This document shows, one piece after another, positions 1 to 5,612 of a stretch of DNA of 6,738 nucleotides. The stretch spans positions 1 through 6,738 of the forward strand of contig DTYX01001149.1 in the NCBI GenBank assembly GCA_012961655.1, given 5' to 3'. The notes below the pieces were generated by a model, which saw nothing but the letters and a program-made list of their open reading frames with translations, was not told the DNA's origin and searched no databases. Source of the stretch: Candidatus Poribacteria bacterium. Lineage in GTDB: Bacteria; Poribacteria; WGA-4E; DTYX01. The stretch's first letter is position 1. Each line of letters begins with the position of its first letter. The position numbers and the translations under genes are program-made.

Positions 1-905
1 GTCCCAAGAACAATAGTGGCAGCTTCGACCAGGCTTATCGCCAATTTTCCAATATCGGTCACCGCCAAATCAAATTGATAGACCGTAACGCCTTTTTCAG
101 TCAACGCGCTGACCAGATATTCCACCATTTTCTTGGTACTCCCGTGCATTGATATATAAGGGATAACAACGACGTTCTTTGGGGCCTCTGAGGTCCAAGA
201 ACGGTAGGCGTCAATGATGAATTCCGGCTTATCATAGATGGGGCCGTGGCTTGGCGCAATTAAATCTATTTTGTGGTCTTTTATTTTCTCAAGGTTTCTC
301 CGGATGACCATACGGAATGGCATCATAATCTCCGCGTAGTATCTCTTGGCTGCCTCGTATACGCGCGCCTCATCAGTAACGTATAAGTCATTGGTGGCTA
401 AATGTGAACCGAAAAAATCGCAACTGAATAAAATGTTATCCTCTTGGAGATAGGTCACCATGGTTTCAGGCCAGTGAACCCATGGAGTATATATGAACTC
501 TAAAGACTTATTTCCAAGTGACAAAATCTCCCCGTCATTTACTGTGATGAGCTTTTCCTCCGAAATGCCAAGGTGGTCGATGAGCATTCCCTTTCCCTTG
601 GGTGTGGCGATTACCTTTGCGTCCGTGTATCTTTCAATGACATCGGGGATAACTCCGGAGTGGTCTTGTTCGGCATGGTGAGCGACGACATAATCAATCT
701 TCTGAACGTCCTTCAATTGTGACCGAAGGACATCAATCATACTCGGGTCAACAGTATCTAACAATGCGGTTTTCTCGCTCCCCTGAACCAAGTAGGCGTT
801 ATAACTCGTGCCATCAGGCAGTGGTATTAAAGCGTCGAACAAACGTCTGTCCCAGTCAACAGCGCCCATCCAGTAAATACCGTCTTTAATCTTTCTCCTT
901 TTCAT
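1..905 (-). CDS. Flavodiiron protein (A-type flavoprotein), C-terminus cut by window edge
   Basis: This is the first 301 residues of a flavodiiron protein, a cytoplasmic enzyme that reduces O2 to water and/or NO to N2O. It begins at the ATG at 903-905, preceded by a strong AGGTGAGGA five bases upstream, and is open to base 1. Residues 1 to about 240 form the metallo-beta-lactamase-like domain. All diiron ligands expected from the family are visible: H77, E79, D81 and H82 in the HxExDH motif, then H144, D163 and H220, with normal spacing. A short linker leads into the flavodoxin domain, where IPYISMHGSTKKM (248-260) is the FMN phosphate loop. The rest of that domain is outside the window, so I cannot say whether a rubredoxin or other reductase domain follows. 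O2 versus NO preference cannot be read from the sequence. It lies 92 bases after the permease gene and probably has separate expression, since no function links them. Family assignment is firm. Confidence 0.93.
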   Translation of the reverse strand, partial: MKRRKIKDGIYWMGAVDWDRRLFDALIPLPDGTSYNAYLVQGSEKTALLDTVDPSMIDVLRSQLKDVQKIDYVVAHHAEQDHSGVIPDVIERYTDAKVIATPKGKGMLIDHLGISEEKLITVNDGEILSLGNKSLEFIYTPWVHWPETMVTYLQEDNILFSCDFFGSHLATNDLYVTDEARVYEAAKRYYAEIMMPFRMVIRRNLEKIKDHKIDLIAPSHGPIYDKPEFIIDAYRSWTSEAPKNVVVIPYISMHGSTKKMVEYLVSALTEKGVTVYQFDLAVTDIGKLAISLVEAATIVLG

Positions 906-910
906 AAAGT

Positions 911-919
911 TCCTCACCT
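911..919 (-). promoter_or_regulatory. Ribosome binding site of the flavodiiron gene
   Basis: AGGTGAGGA on the minus strand lies five bases before the ATG at 905. It fixes this start over other in-frame ATG codons. No convincing sigma70 promoter is visible in the 92-base gap upstream. A weak TGTGATACT extended -10-like string exists there, but it lacks a matching -35 box. Confidence 0.7.
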
Positions 920-997
920 TTTTATGTATGCCGCCATCTCTCGCGGCGGGTTTCGGGTTAGTATCACATAATAAGCGACAAGAAGTCCGACGATACT

Positions 998-3900
998 CTA
1001 TTCATTTCTCAAAGCGGCCAATAATGGTCCTCGAGTCGCGAACATGGTCGCAATCCAGGTCCACAGCGCGCCGCTGGAAAATACCGCCAAAAGAGTCATG
1101 GTCAGCGAAACATAAGGCACATCTGCGCCGGGTGAGCGAAGCGCCGGTAATACCGCCACTAATCCTGCGACCGCTCCAGATGCCAGGCCCAAGAGCAGCA
1201 GCAAGCAGTGTTCGCTGAGGACCAGCCACCGAATTGAACGTCTCTCGAATCCGACAGCGCGCAGCAGCGCCAATTCGCTGCGGCGTTCCATTACGTTGCG
1301 CAGCACCACTATACCGAGTCCGGCGCTGCCAAGGAGCAACGCCAATCCTCCCAAAAGTTGAAAAATCGATAGGTAGGTGTTTTGTACGGCGTTAAATTCC
1401 GCCAGTCTTTGCGCTGTTGGCGTGATTTCCATCCCCACATCTTGCAGCGCGCGCGAAAGCGTTTTTGAAACCACTTCCACATTCTCCCATGGAGCGTCGA
1501 TTAGAAACATCCGGTATCCGCTTTCTGATGGGAAGCGCGTTACAAATTCGTCTTCTGAAATCAAAAGTCCGCCTTGAAAAATCGAGTTCGCCACCGTACC
1601 GACAATTTGAATATTAAATGTATTGCCCCTCTCATCTATGTAAGGCAGTGTATCGCCGACTTTTTTGCCCAGCGCCCAAGTAATCGTAGCCTCGTCGCTG
1701 ATAGCGGTAACGGTATTGTCGTTCTCCTTGCGATTGAGTAACAGCCACGGATTTTCCCCCGCTGAAGCGGAACGCTCGTACTCAATTGGATGTCCGGCTT
1801 CAATCGGGATGGTTTTAACAAAGGTGAAAGCGTTCCGCGCTTGCAGCTCTTCGGGTCGTATTCCCAACAGACGCGGCGTCTGCGCGCGATTCAGGTTTAG
1901 GCAACTGGCGTCATCGCCATCGTGAACTCGAATTGGGACGACCGCAACGCCCTCAAGGTCTTCTGAATCTATGCTGTATGCTTCCCGTCCCTCATCGCTA
2001 TTTAAGTCACGCAGAACGGGCAGAGTAGATTCCGCAAAGAGCGCGAAACCTCCTGTCCCCGAGGAACGTCGCTCAACATCTTGATTGGGATTATGACGAT
2101 TGGCGCCGATTGCGATGATAAGAAAGCTACCGCACGCTAACAGACCGATAGTGGCAAGACTGCGACCGATGCGCCGAGCGGAGTTTCGCAAGCCTAAGTT
2201 AGATAACTTCAGCCGTATCTTTGCTGTTGCCCGCGCCAGCGCCGCCAACAACGCTTGACTGAATCCAATCCCTCCGATAAGTAGCAGCGCGCCCGATATG
2301 AAAAAGGCTGTCATTGCTCCCTTGTCTTCGTCCACCAATAATAAAACCACTACTGTTCCAACTACCGCGCCAAGCGCGACCCAGAGGCCAAACCTGGATT
2401 CTGCCAATTTGGGCATGGACAAACTCGATGCGGTATCGGCGCCTGAGTTGAGCAACTCGCGCGCCGGAGATTTTCCCTGACGACGCAAAGTTGACCAGAT
2501 GGCGAGCAAGGCTGAAACTACACCCGCCACTGCACCGACAATTAGAGTCGAGGGATTAGCGTAGTAATGAAGCGGCGCGCCGCCGCCTATCGCATTCCGC
2601 CAGACCGTTGACAGCGCATAAAGCACCGTCTTTGTATACCAAACTCCGGCTCCGGTTCCGAGTAGTCCGCCGATTATGGCAAGCGCTCCGCCCTCAAGTA
2701 AAAGCAAGCGCCGCACGCGGCTAGGCGGAAATCCCAAAGCCAGCAATGTGCCGACTTCTTCGGCGCGTTGCTCGACGCCAAAGACAAACAACAGCCCCGT
2801 AAGCAGTAACGCCGCCACTATAAGAAAAAAACTGAGTCCCAAAAACAGTTGTCCAAAATCTATTCCTTGAGCGCTGGCCTTTAAAGCCTGCTCGCGAACC
2901 GGTCGGAAAAACAACCCGATAGAAGCCGGGTTGAGTTCACGTTTGATAGATTCCTCAATATCTTTTAAGCGCGAGGTTTTCCAAGATTCATTTTCTCCTA
3001 CGCGTTCTCTGCGCTGAAATAATTCGTAATTCGCAAGCGGGTATCTAATGGCGGTCAAATTACCAAATCTGTTGCCCCACATGCGTTGTCCAGCCGTGAG
3101 TGTGACAAACGCCTTGGGTGTGCCGCGATAAAGGTCCCAATATTCCTCGTCCTTCTCTCTAATTTTATCGAGGTCGATGGGAATCCCCGGCTGCCAATCG
3201 CGGCAATTTTCAGCGTCCGATAGGCCGGGGAACATCGGCGTCAATTCGCGGTCCGCCGCCGCTCCTTCTGTCGGCAAGACGGAACGTATGCGAAAACTGC
3301 TCGTTTGTTCTTCCAGCTTGCGCATAGGCCCAAAGACAAAATATCTTAGTTCGAGCGTATCGCCGGGTTTAGCCTGGAGGTCTTCAGCGAGCCAAGCATT
3401 GATAAGGATTTCCCCATCACCCATATCGGGCGGGATAAGATTTGCCGACTTACCGTTATCATCCATGCACTTATCTATCGCTGCAACCATCGAATACGGC
3501 GTGGCGCGGTCGCCGCAGCGCAATTCATTGACGAAATACGTCAGAATTCCGAAGGCGTCTGGCATAGCGCGCTCCGCCGCTAAAGCCGCTGGCGGGTCGA
3601 GAAAAACCGTACCAGTGCGAAGTTCAACAACTCCTTGTTCTGGCAATTCGCGAAGCTCCAAATCAGCGTCGGCGAGTTGCCAATATCTCCGCAACATTTC
3701 GTCAGCGATTGCCGGCGTCAACTTGCCCTTGGAACTATCTCCAATCAAGAGCATATTGGCGCGGTCAGGAATGCCTGCCCTCTTTTGCAGCCATTGAAGC
3801 GATACAAAAGCGTTGAAGGGCGCTACTTGATTGGCCTGAAGGCTGAAGCGTCCAAAATTTAGGTCGGAAACAATCATCTTCACAAGCAAACGCATCGCGA

Positions 3901-4456
3901 CAGAGGAATCCGCGTCGGTAGACAGAGGGGCGTCACGGGACAGAAGATTTGGCTTTTCCACCCGCAATAGAATCTCTTCGCCCGCACGGACATCGAGTTG
4001 CATTGCCAATCGCTCGCTTAAAAAGACCTCCTCCTGTATTAAAGGGGGTTGGAGGGATTCCTCATCGCTTAAACTACCATCTAACGTCGCTTTGCCAGCG
4101 CTCAAATCCCAGAAACGCTCATCAACCCCGAGCGTCTGGACGCGGTTGGCGCGCGCCGTGCCGTCGCTGTTAGCAGCTATGCCCGGCAACACCAGAACTG
4201 GGGCGGTTGCGGCATTCAGCGCCGCAGCCAAATCGTCCGCCAGTTCGGCTCGGAAATAACGATTCTGAGGAGCCAACGCCAGCTGTACTTCGCCCAATCG
4301 CGACAACGCCAATATCTTCAAACTATGTCGTACTGAATCGCCGACTACCAGCGCGCCGACCAGTATTGCGGCGGCAACTGCGGCCCCCATCATAACCCCG
4401 AGATGCGTGCGCCAATAGAATCGAAGACCGCGTTTGACCAGTGTCCAAGTCGTCAT
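998..4456 (-). CDS. FtsX/MacB-type ABC transporter permease, 1152 aa, two FtsX domains
   Basis: This is the membrane subunit of a MacB/LolCE-class ABC transporter, acting in the cytoplasmic membrane with the ATPase encoded just upstream. I count about ten hydrophobic segments: near residues 20-40, 535-560, 585-605, 637-655, 689-708, 715-740, 765-784, 1030-1053, 1078-1102 and 1117-1140. Each half ends in an FtsX domain with its charged cytoplasmic motif: EQRAEEVGTLLALGF at 562-576 and ERRSELALLRAVGF at 1057-1070. Two extracytoplasmic regions (about 41-534 and 785-1029) carry sequence resembling the MacB periplasmic core. The first is unusually large and seems to hold two such units, one around 85-240 and one around 345-475. 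YbbP-like permeases are nearer 800 residues, so this is a long variant. The ATG overlaps the ATPase stop (ATGA) and has a perfect Shine-Dalgarno. Substrate is unknown: lipoprotein release, envelope export and mechanotransmission are all possible. Confidence 0.92.
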   Translation of the reverse strand: MTTWTLVKRGLRFYWRTHLGVMMGAAVAAAILVGALVVGDSVRHSLKILALSRLGEVQLALAPQNRYFRAELADDLAAALNAATAPVLVLPGIAANSDGTARANRVQTLGVDERFWDLSAGKATLDGSLSDEESLQPPLIQEEVFLSERLAMQLDVRAGEEILLRVEKPNLLSRDAPLSTDADSSVAMRLLVKMIVSDLNFGRFSLQANQVAPFNAFVSLQWLQKRAGIPDRANMLLIGDSSKGKLTPAIADEMLRRYWQLADADLELRELPEQGVVELRTGTVFLDPPAALAAERAMPDAFGILTYFVNELRCGDRATPYSMVAAIDKCMDDNGKSANLIPPDMGDGEILINAWLAEDLQAKPGDTLELRYFVFGPMRKLEEQTSSFRIRSVLPTEGAAADRELTPMFPGLSDAENCRDWQPGIPIDLDKIREKDEEYWDLYRGTPKAFVTLTAGQRMWGNRFGNLTAIRYPLANYELFQRRERVGENESWKTSRLKDIEESIKRELNPASIGLFFRPVREQALKASAQGIDFGQLFLGLSFFLIVAALLLTGLLFVFGVEQRAEEVGTLLALGFPPSRVRRLLLLEGGALAIIGGLLGTGAGVWYTKTVLYALSTVWRNAIGGGAPLHYYANPSTLIVGAVAGVVSALLAIWSTLRRQGKSPARELLNSGADTASSLSMPKLAESRFGLWVALGAVVGTVVVLLLVDEDKGAMTAFFISGALLLIGGIGFSQALLAALARATAKIRLKLSNLGLRNSARRIGRSLATIGLLACGSFLIIAIGANRHNPNQDVERRSSGTGGFALFAESTLPVLRDLNSDEGREAYSIDSEDLEGVAVVPIRVHDGDDASCLNLNRAQTPRLLGIRPEELQARNAFTFVKTIPIEAGHPIEYERSASAGENPWLLLNRKENDNTVTAISDEATITWALGKKVGDTLPYIDERGNTFNIQIVGTVANSIFQGGLLISEDEFVTRFPSESGYRMFLIDAPWENVEVVSKTLSRALQDVGMEITPTAQRLAEFNAVQNTYLSIFQLLGGLALLLGSAGLGIVVLRNVMERRSELALLRAVGFERRSIRWLVLSEHCLLLLLGLASGAVAGLVAVLPALRSPGADVPYVSLTMTLLAVFSSGALWTWIATMFATRGPLLAALRNE

Positions 4457-5163
4457 GCCCGCCCTCCTTGAGGTACTAATATACCATCGCGGAGTTCCAA
4501 TACACGCTCCATACGTTCGGCCAAATTCAGCGAATGCGTTACCAGAATAATTGTAACGCCCTCCTCGCGGTTGAGTTCAACCAGAATCTGCGCCAGATTA
4601 TCCGCGGCGGCTCTATCCAAGGAACCGGTGGGCTCATCGGCAAGCAACAGTTTAGGATTATTGATTAACGCCCGAACTACCGCGACACGCTGGCGTTCGC
4701 CGCCGGAGAGTTGTCCAGGACGATGTGACAATCTCCACTCAAGTCCCACACGTTCCAGCAGTCGACGAGCTCTCGTCTCAGTTTCCTTTTTTGAAAAGCG
4801 ATTTGCGTTTACCAACGTTGGCACAAGCACGTTTTCCAGGACGGTACACTGCGGTAACAGGTGATGCAACTGGAAAACAAAGCCAATTTCTCGGTTGCGG
4901 ATTGTCGCCAGTTCCTTGTCGTTAAACTTAGAAAAATCTTCGCCCTCCAGTAACACACGGCCGGAAGTGGGACTGTCCAAAGTACCGATAATATTCAGCA
5001 ATGTGCTTTTCCCCGAGCCGGATGGTCCAACGATGGCGACGGATTCCCCTGCCGTAACTTGGAGCGTCACATCCCTCAGAACATAATGTGTCTCTGTTAC
5101 ATCAGGAAAATCATAACACTTAGCTATGTTTATCAGTTCAAGTATTACTGTCTTGGACATCAT
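4453..5163 (-). CDS. ABC transporter ATPase, LolD/MacB family
   Basis: This 236-residue nucleotide-binding subunit hydrolyses ATP to drive the FtsX-type permease encoded next. All ABC motifs are intact: Walker A GPSGSGKST (46-54), Q-loop glutamine Q98 in FVFQ, signature LSGGE (152-156), Walker B LLLADEP with catalytic E177, D-loop SLD (181-183) and H-loop H210. The FVFQLHHLLPQCTVLENV stretch and the short single-domain length are typical of the LolD/MacB/YbbA/FtsE group rather than importers. Two adjacent ATG codons occur (5161-5163 and 5158-5160). AAAAGG at 5171-5176 lies seven bases before the first, which favours it. The gene begins 39 bases after the antitoxin-like gene, with no terminator visible between, so it may be read from the promoter near 5565-5593. 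The TGA stop overlaps the permease ATG. I give no symbol because lolD, macB-type and ybbA proteins cannot be told apart here. Confidence 0.95.
   Translation of the reverse strand: MMSKTVILELINIAKCYDFPDVTETHYVLRDVTLQVTAGESVAIVGPSGSGKSTLLNIIGTLDSPTSGRVLLEGEDFSKFNDKELATIRNREIGFVFQLHHLLPQCTVLENVLVPTLVNANRFSKKETETRARRLLERVGLEWRLSHRPGQLSGGERQRVAVVRALINNPKLLLADEPTGSLDRAAADNLAQILVELNREEGVTIILVTHSLNLAERMERVLELRDGILVPQGGRA
4463..4469 (-). promoter_or_regulatory. Perfect Shine-Dalgarno of the permease, inside the ATPase gene
   Basis: AAGGAGG on the minus strand lies six bases before the permease ATG (4454-4456), within the last codons of the ATPase gene. With the ATGA stop/start overlap, it implies coupled translation of the two subunits. 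Confidence 0.8.
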
Positions 5164-5170
5164 TTTTATG

Positions 5171-5176
5171 CCTTTT
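5171..5176 (-). promoter_or_regulatory. Ribosome binding site of the ABC ATPase
   Basis: AAAAGG lies seven bases before the ATG at 5163, in the 39-base gap after the antitoxin-like gene. It is moderate in strength, and it favours the first of two tandem ATG codons. Confidence 0.5.
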
Positions 5177-5202
5177 ATTTATCCGCGGAATTCGTTCTCG
5201 GC

Positions 5203-5490
5203 TTAATACATCAATAAGTCGCGGGTAAAAGTGGGAGTAAATACGAGTTCAAAAGAAGGCTTTTCCTCATCTTTAGTGTAACCCTTTCCTGCTTTTGCCT
5301 CTGCCATGCTTTGCCTTAAACTTTCCTGAAACTCTCGGTCATTCTGCTCCGCAATAATCTCCATCAAGTTCTCAAAATCTTCGTATCCCAACAACACTGC
5401 CGCTGGACATTGGTGATGTTCGAGAATATACCGTTGTCCTTTAAGTTGGGCAGTTTCAATCAATTCTGTTAGTTTCATACGGGCTTCCAC
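5203..5490 (-). CDS. Phd/YefM-family antitoxin, probably a damaged remnant
   Basis: The open frame encodes up to 95 residues from GTG at 5490, or 91 from ATG at 5478. Residues 2-42 (EARMKLTELIETAQLKGQRY, then ILEHHQCPAAVLLGYEDFENL) match the pattern of the Phd/YefM fold: EAR, a helix, a turn, a strand with an ILE-type core, PxAVLL, then an EDFxxL helix. This DNA-binding N-domain normally represses its own operon. The segment QESLRQSMAEAKAGKGYTKDE resembles the toxin-binding C-tail. Two things are odd. Neither start has a good Shine-Dalgarno, while the frame upstream reads ATG GAG ATT CAA TGA, then I-G-L-V before EAR, so the missing first strand is present but behind a stop. Also, the last residues (SFELVFTPTFTRDL) look like the beginning of a RelE/ParE toxin rather than an antitoxin end. 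No toxin gene follows, and the ABC ATPase starts 39 bases on. It could be a functional short repressor or a pseudogene. Confidence 0.7.
   Translation of the reverse strand: MEARMKLTELIETAQLKGQRYILEHHQCPAAVLLGYEDFENLMEIIAEQNDREFQESLRQSMAEAKAGKGYTKDEEKPSFELVFTPTFTRDLLMY
5215..5256 (-). pseudogene. Possible N-terminal remnant of a RelE/ParE-type toxin fused to the antitoxin frame
   Basis: The antitoxin frame ends SFELVFTPTFTRDL and then LMY and a stop. A hydrophobic strand followed by FTPTF and a basic-acidic pair is how RelE/ParE toxins commonly begin, with a helix after it. No helix or toxin body follows in any of the three minus-strand frames before the ATPase. A deletion that removed most of the toxin and joined its start to the antitoxin would explain this. 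The match is short and from memory of the family, so it is tentative. Confidence 0.35.
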
Positions 5491-5522
5491 CAGCCCAATT
5501 CATTGAATCTCCATTAGATTCA

Positions 5523-5530
5523 CACCTTTC
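5523..5530 (-). promoter_or_regulatory. Shine-Dalgarno of the ancestral antitoxin start
   Basis: GAAAGGTG on the minus strand ends eight bases before the ATG at 5514. It is the best ribosome binding site in this region and supports that ATG as the original start, although the frame stops after four codons. Confidence 0.5.
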
Positions 5531-5556
5531 TGAATATCTTCAAGGAGTTTAAAATG

Positions 5557-5579
5557 TTCAGCAGATTACATCTGATGAA
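5557..5579. promoter_or_regulatory. 23-base palindrome over the -10 box, putative operator
   Basis: Arms TTCAGCAGAT (5557-5566) and ATCTGATGAA (5570-5579) are inverted repeats with 9 of 10 positions paired, around a three-base TAC centre. The palindrome contains the whole -10 hexamer of the promoter at 5565-5593. Phd/YefM antitoxins bind such palindromes at their own promoters, so this is a plausible autoregulatory operator. It could also form a low-GC hairpin after the propeller gene, but the following T-run is only four bases, so a terminator is less likely. Confidence 0.55.
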
Positions 5580-5593
5580 GAAAGAATTGTCAA
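5565..5593 (-). promoter_or_regulatory. Near-consensus sigma70-type promoter upstream of the antitoxin and ABC genes
   Basis: On the minus strand, a perfect -35 box TTGACA (5588-5593) is followed by exactly 17 bases and then TGTAAT (5565-5570), which matches five of six positions of the -10 consensus. Transcription would start near 5558, about 45 bases before the antitoxin ATG at 5514. It would probably continue into the ABC ATPase and permease, as no terminator is evident in between. Confidence 0.65.
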
Positions 5594-5612
5594 ATCACCG
5601 ATCCGATAGACT

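Larger units (their letters stand above)
5203..5514 (-). pseudogene. Likely ancestral antitoxin frame, interrupted by in-frame TGA at 5500-5502
   Basis: Read from the ATG at 5512-5514, the frame gives M-E-I-Q, stop (TGA at 5500-5502), then I-G-L-V-E-A-R and the rest of the antitoxin. AAGGTG at 5523-5528 lies eight bases before this ATG and is a far better start signal than anything before 5490 or 5478. The residues on both sides of the stop fit the first beta-strand of Phd/YefM antitoxins, so a full-length gene of about 103 codons with one nonsense codon is the simplest reading. A sequencing error or stop-codon reassignment is possible. Reassignment is unlikely, because the ATPase gene uses TGA as its stop. 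Confidence 0.5.

Noticed and set aside
930..947. GCCGC/GCGGC inverted repeat between the permease and flavodiiron genes, possible terminator
   Set aside because: The stem is five base pairs with an eight-base loop, and no T-run follows on the minus strand, so it is not a convincing terminator.
960..997. AGTATC/GATACT inverted repeat and a TGTGATACT -10-like string before the flavodiiron gene
   Set aside because: Six-base arms 26 bases apart are expected by chance, and no -35 box lies at a proper distance.
3177..3797. A 206-codon open frame on the plus strand inside the permease gene
   Set aside because: It is antisense to a clearly coding region, has low-complexity Ser/Arg-rich composition with no family pattern, and reflects codon bias of the opposite strand.
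5203..5514. TGA read as a sense codon (alternative genetic code) in the antitoxin frame
   Set aside because: The ATPase gene ends with TGA at the normal family length and overlaps the permease start, so TGA acts as a stop in this genome.
5557..5579. Palindrome as a rho-independent terminator of the propeller gene
   Set aside because: The stem is AT-rich with a three-base loop, and the only T-run after it is four bases. Its overlap with the -10 of a near-consensus promoter makes an operator more likely.
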